Positions 10,507 to 22,517 of a stretch of 64,000 nucleotides of DNA are shown one piece after another. This DNA comes from Gaeumannomyces sp. JS-464 (Eukaryota; Ascomycota; Sordariomycetes; Magnaporthales; Magnaporthaceae). Each line of letters starts with the position of its first letter. Position 1 is the stretch's first letter. Where the stretch lies: positions 744,001 through 808,000 of the forward strand of contig NGZR01000002.1 in NCBI GenBank assembly GCA_002197995.1. Reading direction: 5' to 3'. Made by a program: the position numbers and the translations under genes. A model generated the notes under the pieces. The model ran no database searches and was not told where the DNA came from. It worked only from the letters and a program-made list of their open reading frames with translations.

Positions 10507-13500
10507 TCATGGCTTCTCTCCCTGCTCATTAGCCGGGACCGACAGGGTGCACAGAGATCGAAAGGCCGAGTCTGATCGGAGGAGTCGGCCTGGCTCGTCA
10601 TACTCAACCAGCCTTCCTTGGTCCAACACGAGCCCGTAGTCGACGATCGCGCTGAGCTTGTGCGCGATCGCAACAATGGTCCAGCCGGCAAACCACGTGT
10701 CCAGGAGCCCCTTGACGATGGCGGCAGACTCTTCGTCGAGACTAGAGACGAGATTGGCATCGTTAGGGAGGAATCTTCAGCTGAATAAAAAGCAAAAAAA
10801 GAAAGAAAGAAAAGCCTCGGTGGTGTAGACATCGGCTTGGGAGGATTATCAGAATACTTGCCTGCTTGTGACCTCGTCGAGGATCAACAGCCCCCACCCC
10901 CTTCCTTCACTCCCCTCTCTAACCCCCTTTTTGCCCCCTGACCAAGGCCCGGGCAATAACGAGAAGCTGCTTTCCCCCTGCGAGAAGAACCTGTCGTCGA
11001 TCACGGCGTCAAGTCCGCCCCTCTGCTGGATTTTATCCCACAGTCCGACGGCTTCGAGCGCTGTGACTATGCCATCGTCCCCGTCATGTTCCGCGTGTGA
11101 GCCCTTTTGCCCGCTTGGGCCGTCCTCGGCTTCTGCGGTTGTCGGATCCACGTTGACGCGAACTGTGGCGTCGAAGATGTGAGCCTCCTGCGAAACCGCC
11201 ACGATGTTGGACCGGACGTATTCGCCGGGTAGGGTTGAGATGTCGATCCCGTCGATAGTGATGCTTCCGGAAATCTCGTCGACCATGCGCAGCATGGCGA
11301 GGGCCAAAGAGCTTTTACCGCTGCAACGTTGGGGGGATGTGGCTGTTAGCAGATGGAGGGATAGTTGCGAGGATAAAAGGTAGAGAACGGACGACCGTAC
11401 CTCCCGGTTCTTCCACAGACAGCAACCCTTTGTCCCGGCTCGACGGAAAACGTGACGTCGTCGAGAACCGCCCCAGACAACCTGCCAAACAGGGCCCGTG
11501 TCAACATTACCAGTAAGCTAAAGCGACTTAAAGGAGTTGGCCTACGTGTAAGAGGCCGTTACCCCGCGAAATTCGACGGCCCCACGACTGGGCCAACTTC
11601 CCGCACGCCTAAGAAGCCTGCCCTCGTCCAGATGGCGGAGCTCCCTGTTGGCATCTTCGCCCTCACTACCCTGCGGGGCTGCAAAGTTCTTCACCCTAGC
11701 CACGGCCCCCAGCGCAATCTCGAGCATGACCCAGCCCGTGACGAGGCCCCTGACCGTCCCGCCGAGCGCCAACACGTTGGCGAGCCCGACGCCCACGTAC
11801 GCGGGGCCAATCTGCGCGCGGAGTGTCGTCGCGACGACGACCAGCACGACGGCGAAGCCCGCGACGAGCATGTCGACCACAAGCGTCAGCCAGCACTGCA
11901 GGCACAGCAGCAGGTATGCGGGCCGCTGCGAGGCGTCGACGAGCCGCGCGTTGCGGCGCGCGACCCGGGACTGCCAGCCGAGGGCGCGGATCGACTCGAG
12001 CCCGTCGAGCGTCTCCAGGAGCGACGTGTGGAGTGGCGCCTTGTGCTCGATGTCGAGGAGGCGCATCTGGCGCGACGTGCGCAGGTAGAAGTGCTGCACC
12101 GCCCAGAAGGCCAGGGCGATGACGGGCAGCGCGGCGGCGAGGTAGCGCGAGCTCACGGGCCACGAGCACGACCTCGCCGAGGGCGAAGAAGGTTGCTGTT
12201 TGGGATTGTTGGCATAAGCTGGATGGTATTGAAAGGTTGCAAACGTTGATTATGGGTCGCGGAACTTACAGACTGCTACCGCCAGGGCGGCTGCGGGAAG
12301 CTCCATGTCTATCAACTGAAGGTCGTGACTGAACCTGTTGACTGTCACGCCGCTGTCGACGCTCGAATGGAACGACATTGGAGCTCTGTAGACGATAATC
12401 GGTCTCAGTTGCTCGGGAAAATCGCAGTTTGGGCATGGGGAGGGTTAGACGCACCTCGACACTCTTTTCAGCAGGACGTCGTGGAAATATTTTCCGGAGT
12501 TGTTGATAACGTCCACGAAGAGTTTCCTAAAGGAATGGTTCGGACACGTCAATGGCTTCCCAGGAAAAAGTGGTGAAGACGACGGCTCGACCTACCATGC
12601 ACCAACCAGAACTGCAATGATTGCGCAAATCCCGAGAGCCGTGTATACTCCAAGCCATTTCCCAAGGTCTTGGCTGGGATGCAACGCGTTGGATTCGGCC
12701 CACCAACCAAGCCAGATGTCTGAGTAGCAAGACCGAGCTGTTAATCTCCAACACGGACGAGATCAGGAGGAGAAGCACGGAGTCTTACAGGGAAACGAGT
12801 TGCAAAAGGCAAACACAAACATGGCGACAAGGAAGGCCGCAAGAGTGTACCAGCCGGCCGCCTTTGCATAGAGCAGATACATCGTCGAGTCGCCCAGGCG
12901 GCGGGTCGAATCTGTCAGCTCGGGTGCGTTCAAGGCGCTGGCAACGGCTGGCGTGATTCGCCGCTGCTGCGTTTCAGTCTTGTCATTGGTAACGTCAGTC
13001 TCACGATTGTCAGTCAGGCCACCAGAAAACGACGTGTCTGGCTGCGCCACGCAAGCCTTCCCGGTATCTTCTCCTGCCGGGGGCGTCGCCCTGTTGGCCT
13101 GAAGCTGGCCATTGCTGTCGAGGACGACGATGTCGTCCGCGTAGTGTAGACGTTTTGCTGCAAATGATATCAGCGGTACTGTCCGAAGCGGGCATTTCCA
13201 GAGAGGCCAGGAAGATATCAATGTCGACTCACTGTCAGAAGAAGCCAGAACAATCGTGGCATTTGCACTCCTCAACAAACCCTTGTCCCCAAAGAGGTTA
13301 TCAAAGACAAGGTCACCAGTGGCCGCGTCAAGTCCGCCAAAGACGTCGTCAAGCACGACGAACTCCTTCTTCGCGTACAATGCACGAGCGATGGCCTGGA
13401 AAGCGCTTCTGGTTAGATCCCATAGCCCTTTGCGTTCGGAAAAACATGCAAGGAAAGGCGGAGGGCAGATCTGGCTCACCAAACGATGCTTTTGGCCCCC

Positions 13501-16161
13501 GCTCATGGAAATACCCATTGTCCCGGCGAGGGTATCCTCTCCGTTGGGCCAGGCGCAAATGTCAGGCTCGAGAGCACAGGCGTGCATGACGGCACGATAC
13601 CAGTCCTCGTCGAACTCGTGATCGCCATCGTCAGTGCTGCCGCCCGTAACGACTCGCCGCACAGTGTCGTTGGGGATCCAGGCTGACTGGCCGCAGTAGG
13701 CCACGCCCGAGACGAAGGAAGTGCGGATTTGTCCGTCAAAGGCAGACAGTCCCCTAGTAGGGCCCTGAGGAGCGCCGTCTTCCCGCAGCCGACGGGCCCG
13801 AGCAGAAGGGTAAAAGCGCCTCTTCGAATTCTCCATTCTGGGTCAATGTGGATCACGGGGCCGGAGTCTTTTTTCCACGAGAATCTCCCCTGGATAGAAG
13901 CGATTATATCTCGTGGCAGCGGATCCAAGGCAATGGGAACCATGTGCCCCCCATCGTGGCTGTCAGCGGCGTTGCGTTGCGCTGAGGAGGGAGGCGGAGC
14001 GTCGACATCGGGTTGCAAGCAGGCATTCAGCCGCTTGTCCTCTCTCTCCTTTCCGTTGAGAAAGTCCTGGATGCGCCCAAATGAAGTGAAGGAGCCGGCG
14101 AGGATTGGGACTGCAATGATGATGCTCGACAGTGGCGTGCTGATGAGGACGAGCAGGGACTTGGAGGTAAAGGCGGTCGTGATGTCCAGAGTCCCGCCAT
14201 CGCCACGAGCGGCGAGACCTGCAAAGATGCCGAAGGCCAGAATGGGTGAGATAATAGGGGCAGCAATCACTGCGGACATTTCATCTCATGCATTAGCCTT
14301 GATTCGGATGAGCCATTTCAGCAGCTCTAATATGGAGGGGGGGGGACAGAGGTGGCTTGAAAGGGGGAAGGGGAAGGGGAGGTAACACACATATGACAAG
14401 CGAAAGACCCATGAGGATCCTAAACCGCATCGACACCCCCAGCTCCACAGTCCGCAGCCGCGCCAGCATCCCAAACGCAATGTCGTTGAGTCCCGACGCG
14501 CGCAGCCACTTGACGCCCCCGAGCGTCCTCGCCGTGGCGCTGACGCGGTCCTGGGACGCCTTGATCCAGGCCGCCTGGGCGTGCCCGATGCCGGCGCCGA
14601 GGAAGCCGATGATGACCAGGACCAGGAGCGCCAGCCCGACGGGCACGGCGCAGGCGGCGCCGCCCAGCTCGCGCGCCAGCAGGTACGTCCCCACGCCGAT
14701 CTCGAGAACGCCGGCCCACAGCTCGTGCAGCTGGCGCGCCCCGGCCGACGCCTGCGCCGTGTCCGTCGCCACAAGCGTCAGGGAGCCCGGGCCGCTGACG
14801 GAGGGGGAGGCGAGGTCCAACCGGGTTGCCTTGTCGTAGACCAGGGCGGACAGGCTGCCGCGCATCATGGTCTCGGCGCGGGCGATGCTTCGCTCGTACT
14901 GGCCTGTAGATATCTGGACAGATTATGGGCGGTTAGCGGGCCAGAATGATGTGGCGGCCGGCCTGGAATGGGAGGAACTTTTGGTGCGGATAACCCGGAC
15001 TTACAGCTATGCCGGTAAAGATGACTGCGTACGCGCCCACCAGTCCCCATCCAGCATTGTTGTACTGCTCGGTCTGCGGCTTATAGGCGAGGTCGATGGC
15101 GGCGGTAATGAGGAAAGGCTGGGCATAGGTAAATCCAATCAGGAACAGCCTGGGAGGAACGGCAGCCAGCATGGGCCGGGCGAAGACGGCGTGCCAAGTG
15201 CTGAAGAGCGCACCAGCGGCCGTTTTGTCAGGAGCTAAGAGGAAGAAGTTCCGGTTGTCAGTCTGGGTGGCTCTCCCCGAAGGTTACTTGAGACGTTTCT
15301 TACCCTTATCCCATCTCTCCGCAAGAGATTTGCGAAGTTTTTCCGACTCAATCTTGGTCTCAAGGGTGTCGAGGTCATCCAGCCCAAGGTTCCTCCTGTA
15401 GCCCAGACGCATCAACGGCATCAACCAGGAGAAGAGAACGCGGCTGAAGGTGCTGCTCGTGACCTCTCTGTTGAGGCTCCGGAATCTAGACAGCAGGATG
15501 GAGCGCTTCTCATAGGACTCTAGCGCGAGCATGACAGCGCGTAGCGCGGTCGAGGCCACGAAAAGTGCTGGGATGGGCGAGGCAACCCCGGCTGATGGAC
15601 CAACCATAAACAGCGTGCGACATCGCGGCAGCTCGAGGAGAACGCTGAAGAATAGGTACACCGAGATGACAAAGGATGGTCGGTGATTGCGAGTATGCTC
15701 GAGCCACGATAGAACCGAGAGACCTACCGACGCAGCTAGGGTGAGGCTTGCGGCTGGGATTGTTGCGCGCGGCTGGACGGTTACAGCCCCGAGGGACCAC
15801 GGTGCACATAGGGTGGCGCTGAGAGCGACTTGTGCGGCGCATGCGACCTATGCCGAGAGGGTCGATATATATGCGAGCTGTCAGCTGCTGAAGAAAGATA
15901 AACGGTACAGTGGCGCGGTCGGGCAAAGCTTCCTACGAGCTTCAGGGCAAGCTGCCAGCCATCCCTTGTTTTGCGGTCGTTCCTTAGTAACTGCAACAGG
16001 CGCCAAGGCAGGACGATGAGGAATGCCGTCTGTAGAGGAATCGTCAATACACTCTCTTCGAAAAGCAGCGTGAAGTCGAAACCGCCACGACATGCCGGGC
16101 CAGCCCAGGGCCCGAAAGTGTCATCTACGGCTGCGGCGCAGTCTCCGGGTGAGGAAGACAT
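10507..16161 (-). CDS. ABCC-type (MRP-like) full ABC transporter, frameshifted
   Basis: A membrane exporter with two membrane domains and two ATPase domains; ABCC relatives move drugs, conjugates or metabolites. The start at 16161 gives [14 protein letters not shown] and an N-terminal hydrophobic extension. TMD1 lies at about 15170-14050. NBD1 has Walker A GPVGCGKT (about 13795), a signature-like SGGQKHRL (about 13490) and Walker [13 protein letters not shown] (about 13340). TMD2 lies at about 12850-11600. NBD2 has Walker A CGRTGSGKSS restored across an intron near 11400-11325 and LLILDEVTS (about 10880). The tail [15 protein letters not shown] ends at the TGA at 10507. There are many introns, including a GC-AG intron (10861-10742) that joins S-S-L-D-E. 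One-base shifts appear after NBD1 Walker A (about 13760) and at the NBD2 signature (about 10975). Substrate is unknown. Confidence 0.85.
10742..10861 (-). other. GC-AG intron in the ABC transporter gene
   Basis: Reading the minus strand, exon ...ACAAGCAG is followed by GCAAGTATT, and the intron ends CTCTAG before TCTCGACGAAG. Splicing here restores D-E-V-T-S-S-L-D-E-E, the standard ABC Walker B/D-loop. No GT donor nearby does so. AG|GCAAGT is the normal consensus for the rare GC donors. Confidence 0.75.
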
Positions 16162-16699
16162 GCTCGCGGCCTTTTAGTTCGGGATGGTTGTGACCGCAGT
16201 GATGGTGTCCATCCACGGTCTGATGGCCATGGGAAATAATTTGGGAAACGGTGACAACTGAAAAAATGAGGGTGCAGACGATACATATGGAACAAAGAAG
16301 AAAAGTGCGGGAAACATGATTGCCATTACTGCCGATGTAAGTGGTAGTCAAGGGGTAGGACATGGCTGGCCGTATAGTCGTATTCGTACATCGTAAATCG
16401 CATAGCCGTATCTGCAAGGGAAGGTACCTAACCAAGCTTGGCGAGGACACGCCCAAATGATTGACGAGTCAGCAATGGCGCCAGGGCTGATAAACGTCCA
16501 AACGTCCGCGCAGGGGTATACCAAGGAGGCCTTGCATCCTTCGAGTCTCGAAGGCGGGTATGCGGGGTGATCTGACAGTGGCATTGATCGAGTCCATTCC
16601 CGGGGAGTCGGCGGGTTGGACGTGCCGTGCTGACAGGTGCGGGCAGGGGTGATGCGATGCGCCTTAGTCCAGATCTTTGCCCTGCATAAAAGCTCTCAC
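16162..16699. other. Intergenic between the ABC transporter and F-box gene 1
   Basis: Would hold the transporter promoter and the 3' flank of the F-box gene. No gene seen. Confidence 0.5.
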
Positions 16700-17489
16700 C
16701 TAGGCGCCGTTAAACATCTTGCGCGGCACTGGCGACCTTGGGCTTCTCTGCGGGCCTTCGAGGGCGACGAACGGCAGCACTGGTGCCGGGGCCGGTGCCG
16801 GGGACGGCAGTTCCGGCGTATCCTCGACACCGCCGGCCACGCCTGTCTTGGGCTTCCTCTTCGACCAGCCATTGTTAGCACGGCGCGGCTTCAGGGGGCG
16901 CCCATGGCGGCCTGGGTAGCACAGGGGGTTAGCCGGGTGCGCAGGAGAAGATTGTAACCTGCCTGGCAGGTGGTCGAGCTGCACAAAAAAAAAAAAGATT
17001 TCACTCACAACGTCCGCGATACCGCCTGGCCGACGGCCGCCGGGTGAACTTGCGGCAAGTGAGGCAGAACTTCCGATTGCCCATCGAGTCCCGCAGGCGC
17101 GCGTACAGCGGGCAGGTGGTGCACTGGCAGTGGATGCACCGGGGCCGGGGGCAGATGGGCATTTCTAGCCAGTACTGCACGTCGTGATCGCAAGGTGACT
17201 GCTTGCGGTACGACAGCCACTTGATGAGGGACGGGTAGCCTCCAGACAGCCGACGGGGCAAGTTCCACTGGAATGCCAGCAGACTCGGCTTGGCGGGGAG
17301 AAGAGGCAGGGTGAGGGCGCGGAAGAAGCGCGATGTCAGCGAAAGGCAGACGAGGTCGTTTTGGTGGCAGCGCTCGAGGATCTCGAGCTGCAGCTCGGCG
17401 GGGAACCGGGCAAACAGCGTCCACGAGAACTCGTCTGGCACCAGCGGTGTGGGCGGTATCGTGAGGTCGATCTCGGCGGACTGTGGCAT
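16700..17489 (-). CDS. F-box protein with a Cys-rich C-terminal module
   Basis: Two exons, 17489-17009 and 16911-16700, give 230 residues. The 97-bp intron begins GTGAGT and ends CCCAG; joining restores a cysteine codon (GRC-RHGRP). An F-box lies at residues of about 25-65 (FARFPAELQLEILERC... LSLTSRFF), the part that would bind Skp1 in an SCF ubiquitin ligase. Downstream is a run of cysteines, CPRPRCIHCQCTTC then CLTC, which could bind zinc. The C-terminus is basic then proline-rich. The target is unknown. A second F-box gene follows upstream on the same strand; the two are not near-identical copies. No frame break. Confidence 0.75.
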
Positions 17490-17997
17490 TTTGAGATTTG
17501 TTGATCGTCTACTCTGCTCCTAAGCTATGTGAGCAGCTGTTTTTGATCCTTGATATACCAGCTTGCATCTGTGTTTTTGCTTGGCGTGCAGGAGGAGCCC
17601 TTTCCCCAACGCAGGTGGGCTGATGGCTGATGGTGATGCCTGGCGCGGGGACTCTTAGGCTAGGTTAGGTCTAGGCAGCCGAGCACGCGGTGCTACATCA
17701 TTGGGCGGAGTATCCCGACAGTCGATGTTGCTGGGAGCGAGCCACACGCTACATTGAAGGGGTAAAAAAGAATCAAGCACTGGCTTCTATTCCAACTTCT
17801 CTCATTTATCCATTTTCTGTTTTCCATTATTTTCCAGCAATTAATCATTATTGTTTCACACTTTCTTGGGCTATTATTGCATACGTTCAACTGCAGCTTG
17901 CATGGCGCACTATGGATTCGATCCCGCACCAGAAACTCGCAGCATCATTCATTAGGTAGGCAGGCATTGTGTGGTCATGCATGTTGGGACATTGCCA
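17490..17997. other. Intergenic between the two F-box genes
   Basis: Contains a locally AT-rich stretch (about 17760-17890) but no gene that I can support. Confidence 0.5.
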
Positions 17998-18714
17998 CTA
18001 CTGCCCAGTAACCTCCTGGCCTGCATCAGGGGCGAGGAAGCCGGACAACTCGGCGATCCATAGCCAACAACATATCACCGGAATCGCCGCCAGCAGCATC
18101 CACCACAGCTCGACGGTCAGTCGGGTCCGCATCCAGCGGCGGAGACGCTCGGCGGGCGTGCGCCGGTGCGTGCAAGTCCGAGTGCCGTACACAAGGCAGC
18201 CCAGCCCTGGACGGCGGTCGCACTCGATATGCTCGCGGCGTCGCTGCATCAACAAACTGCGAGTGAGGAAAAAAGTGTAAGTTCCATGTCGGGCGTCATG
18301 CAATCACGACAGCGTTAGGCCCCCACCGCCCGAAGCCTAGGCCACGGAAACCGAAATGAAAGGAAAGCAAACTTACGCCACACTTCCCCGGCAAAACCGC
18401 AGGTCGCTCCCGAGGTCGCAGCGCGTGTCGTTGGGACACTCGAGGTGCAGCCGTCGACGCTCCATCAGCCATGCCACCTTGAGGCGGACGCCAGTGTAGA
18501 CCAGATCGTAAAAGTGGCGCGACGTGTGCTTCAGGGAGAGAGCATCCGGGTAGATGAGCTCTTCGCTGATCATGACGTGGATTTCTGTCGGGAGGTCCAT
18601 CAGGTTCAGGGCACGGACCCCTGGAGCTGGCGCTGGAGCGGGCGAGCTTGGCGGCCCGTCCTCTTGCTTTCTGGTGGGCGAGGGAGCCTTAGAACGTCGC
18701 AGGACTGCAGCCAT
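17998..18714 (-). CDS. F-box protein with a C-terminal membrane helix
   Basis: Exons 18714-18377 and 18256-17998 (120-bp intron, GTAAGT...CGCAG) encode 198 residues. The start at 18714 sits in CCGCCATGG; an upstream in-frame start at 18804 is possible but adds residues with no family look. The F-box region is LNLMDLPTEIHVMISEELI... LKHTSRHFYDLV. After it come spaced cysteines (LECPNDTRCDL... RFC, HIECDRRPGLGC... TC). Near the C-terminus a strong hydrophobic helix, LWWMLLAAIPVICCWLW, could anchor the protein to a membrane with the F-box in the cytosol. This would place an SCF ligase at a membrane; that is inference. No frame break. Confidence 0.7.
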
Positions 18715-19510
18715 GGCGGGATAAACAGAGAGTGTGATTCCAGCGGCGCAAGAGTGGTGTTGTTGTAGGCAATTACCAAATGTTGGTGTGTATGTCAATC
18801 GCAAAATCCGGAAAGGAAGCCATCCTCAGATCAACGCGTCAAAGGGATGCGGAACACAGCCAGATTTGTATTCGCTCGGACTCCCCTTCACTGGCAGATC
18901 GCTGCAGCCATTCGGACGGCTGATTGAACCCGTGTCCTTGGCTGCTGGGCAGCCTTGCTAGGCGTGGGCGGCCTCGTATTCAGCCCTTGACGGGCCAGCT
19001 GGCAGTGCACTAACGGGGCCCTGGAGCCAACCTGGGGTCGTTGCTGGGCGCTGTGGCTGAGGGTTTGTGACAAAGGCGCAGGCCGAATGATTTCTCATAG
19101 CAACCATTGGCCACAGCTCTCCTGCGATCAAGCGCAACCGCAAACTGGCTCGTTGTCTCGATGACAGGTGACGTCCGATCTACGGCCACGCTTCCAGAGC
19201 CAGAGACCCAGAGAGCCAGAGAGTCTTGGAGGATGTTGGATTCGTCGGTATTTTAGGCAACTCCTCGTGTTTCAGCTTGTGGTTGAGTCAACGTCTACAC
19301 GCTAGCGCTTGCTAAATCAGGCAAGTGGCACGTGCCATGTCACCACGTGACAGCGCGAGCTCAATTTCGAGGGGCACTCGCCACTCACGCGGCAGTCTGC
19401 CCTGCCGTGCCTGCGTCTGCCTGGCGGGGGGCGGGGTGAAGCTGAGCCCAGAATGGCCCAGGGCCTGACCTCAAATGCAGCTAGCATCCGCCACGGCCGC
19501 TCAGTAAACA
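18715..19510. other. Divergent promoter region, F-box gene 2 and EXO5
   Basis: No gene seen. A short tandem CCAGAGA-type repeat is visible at about 19196-19222. Confidence 0.5.
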
Positions 19511-21506
19511 ATGGACCTTGCAACCATCTTGCTCGACATGCCCCAGCTGCGGAACGACATGGCTTTGGCTTCAGCAGCTCATAGTGACGACGAATACGGG
19601 TGGGATCTTTCGCTTGAGGAAGAGGAGGAGCTTCTCGCAACCATCGCCGACACCGCCTTTACGCCCGCGAACGTCACCGCAACGCCGGGGAACCCTGTCC
19701 GCAGAGCCGCAGGCTCTCCAGGAAGTAGAGGCTCGGGCTCTACCATCAGGACCGCCCTGCGACGGCCGATTGCGACACTGCCGAGCACTGTGCCTGCCGG
19801 CGCCCACTCCTCAAGGGCTGACATCAACGCCGCCTTTCCAAAAAGCCCCCGGGCGGTGACAATAACCGACAATGATAGCGTCTCCGAAATCGAGTCTCTG
19901 GGGCGTCACTCTCCGCACCGCCATGGCGAGGATACCCCTGCCAAGTCGAAGCGTGCTGTCTATAGGGGCTCAAGGCAGGCCCCGGAGACACCTGAACCCG
20001 AAGAACCGGTGTCTCCAGGGAGCTATGTGCCTTTGGACGTCAGCTACCCAGACTGTATGTTGGGACCCCAATACCTTCTCTCGTGGCACAATCTCCATTT
20101 GTCTGTCAAGAGGGCAAAGTTGCCAACTGACACCCCAGTATTATGCTCCAGTAACCCTCGCCCTGTCCACCTTCGACTCGGCATCAGATAGCAAGCCTGA
20201 ATCGGCAGCCGGGTTCGACCCCGAGGCCGACACTGATGTCGACCCGCAGAAAGAGCATAAGCAGCCCAAGCGGTCGCCCCTGGCGCTGTTCCGCACGTAC
20301 CCACGGAAGCCCTTTAGAGTGTCCGACTTCTCGTCGGCAGCGTGGTGCGAACAGCAGTACGCCTTCACGCTCTTCCGCATGGGCGGGCGCAAGCCCCGGA
20401 CGGCGGCCATGAAGGGCGGCACCCGCGTGCACGAGAAGCTCGAACGCGAGGTGCACACCACCGTCCGCGTCGAGATCCTCTCGCGCGAGGACGCGTTCGG
20501 CCTGAAGATCTGGAACCTCGTCCAGGGTCTGCGCACCCTGCGCGACACCGGCCTGACTCGTGAGCTCGGGGTCTGGGGCTTGGTCGACGGCCACGTCGTC
20601 AACGGCATCATCGACGGGCTAAGCGAGGGGAACCCGGATCCCGAGTTCGAGGAGGAGATTTATAGCAGTCAGGGGAGCAGCAGCCAGGTGTCGCAGAGCG
20701 GCCGCAAGGTTTGGGTCTTTGACGTCAAGACCAGGGCCCGTCGGTCCGTGCCGAGCATGAGCCACATGCGGCCGGCTATGATCCAGCTGTTCCTCTACCA
20801 TCGCTTCCTTTCGCAAATGGTCGACGGCAGGCTGGACTTCCTGCACGTCTACCGGCGATACGGTCTCGACCCTGACGAGCCGTTTTCTGACACTTTCCTG
20901 GCGCAGATCGGCGGCCTGCATGACGAGGTCTTCTATGACGCCAGTCCAGCACCCCCATCTCCAGGCTCCGAAACGGACAGTATAGGGACAGCCGGAAACG
21001 GGTCGACGAAATCCGGCAACCAGCTTCGCTATCGTACTCTCCGCCAGCTCACTGGCCTGCTCAAAGAAGAGCTCCGGCAAACATTTCCCGACGGGTCCGA
21101 CACACTTGGGCCTTTTGTCACGATCGAGTATCGATATCGTGGCAAAGAGTCCGTCGTGCCCACGGTGGAACCCGAAGACCCTATCGACAAGGGCCTCCGG
21201 AAGAAATACCGGAAGAAACAGGACACCGAGCAGGAGCAGGACGTGGACAAGTGGATAGAGCACCGAAGATTCCACATGGACAACGAAAAGTTGGACAACT
21301 GGCTGGAGGGACACATGCAGTGGTGGCGGGGCGAGCGGGACGCCGTGGGCGTGAGCATCGAGGACGCGGACAAGTGCCGGTACTGCCAATTCTCCGAAGA
21401 CTGCGGGTGGCTCGCTGACATGCATAACAAGGCCGTTGCTCAGGCAAAGGAGAAGAAGAAGGCGGCAGAGGGCGCGCAGAAGAGGAGGCGGGCTAAGCGC
21501 GGCTAG
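19511..21506 (+). CDS. EXO5: Exonuclease V (EXO5), Fe-S DNA exonuclease
   Basis: A single-strand-specific DNA exonuclease of the EXO5/DEM1 family, which acts in mitochondrial genome maintenance in yeast and in nuclear repair elsewhere. Exons 19511-20054 and 20152-21506 give 632 residues. The intron begins GTATGT, has CTGAC at about 20127 and ends CTCCAG; this acceptor gives SYPDLTLALSTF and keeps frame, while the nearer CCCCAG (20138) does not. The acidic, Ser/Pro-rich N-terminal 200 residues look disordered. The nuclease core starts at RVSDFSSAAWCEQQ (first iron-sulfur cysteine), includes GTRVHEKLE, VDGHVVNGIIDG and VWVFDVKTRA (catalytic Asp/Lys), and ends with DKCRYCQFSEDC, giving the other three cysteines. 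The basic C-terminus KKKAAEGAQKRRRAKRG may be a nuclear signal. Intact. Confidence 0.92.
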
Positions 21507-22517
21507 CCGCACATTGTGCTGCGCGTTTCCGTATGCAGGCTATGCATAAACGTACACGACACATGTTTCTTAGAAACGAAGCGATGTTTTGCTACCTACC
21601 TTTCATTCGAGTTATAACACGAGGCAACGACTTTCGTATACTTACCGGCCCTTGTCTATTGTCGTTCCCGTGATGTTGCCCATACGTCTACCCCACCCAC
21701 CCATTTACACGACGCTCGTCTTTGCGGCTCATCTTCCTGGCTTCCAACCCGCCGCCCTGACGAGCAGACGCTAGCAAACAGCCGTGCGTCATAACAGCCC
21801 GAGCACCCACCCACGCATGCCGCACTCTTGCTCTCGCCCATGCGCACCTGTTTTGCACTACATCGCTCCCATACGCGCGTGTTCCCGAGCATGTAGTACT
21901 ACGGCCGCGTCACGACCCGCCGCCGATCAAGTCAATCCCGCCATGTCCTCTTCGCGGATATTCTTCCGACACGCCTGGACCCCGGAGCCGGCACTTGGTC
22001 ACCCCAAAGCGGAAGCCAATGCGACCCTCTCTCCTGAACTTTAGTCGAGGGATGACAAGTCAAGTATCGGATGGCGGGTGATAACATTGCTTCGCGCGGG
22101 GTTTCCTCACCAAACGCCAGCCTACCCCTGAGCAGGCTCCGCGTCAGGTTACTGTTGGACGTGGGACGGTTCGTGCTGCGGGCAAGAACTCAATCCAGAG
22201 TCATGGAAACAAGCGAAATAAGAACCGGCAAACGCCATCTCGACGCATTTCATCTGGTCGGTCTTCGCAGTGTTTGATTGTGATGCGACGGCGCGCGACT
22301 CGGCCGGATGGTTGGCTGCAACTCGCCCTGCGTCCGGCTTGAGATTCCTCGGTGGTACATATTCTGGGTCTTCACCGAGAACGCCGGCGCTTCCGGTTCT
22401 TGTTCTCTACCGAGCCCTCTCCCCCGCGCAGATCACCTTTGGCAAGCGCCGGCTTTTGCTATCCCTGGCGGCATCCTTACAACTCCACGTATAGGGCCTC
22501 CTATTAAGTCATCCATA
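21507..22517. other. Intergenic between EXO5 and GH92
   Basis: 3' flank of EXO5 and promoter region of the mannosidase. No gene seen. Confidence 0.5.

Noticed and set aside
11452..12249. 265-codon + strand frame
   Set aside because: Shadow of the ABC transporter second membrane domain; His/Arg-rich composition is typical of antisense frames in GC-rich genes.
17910..17945. GATTCGATCCCGC resembling a tRNA T arm
   Set aside because: No acceptor, D or anticodon stems can be built around it.
20055..20138. 84-bp intron in EXO5 ending at CCCCAG
   Set aside because: Its length keeps the reading in the frame that stops soon after; the acceptor at 20151 gives the conserved continuation.
20619..21512. 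297-codon minus-strand frame
   Set aside because: Antisense of EXO5, whose own frame carries the catalytic and iron-sulfur motifs.
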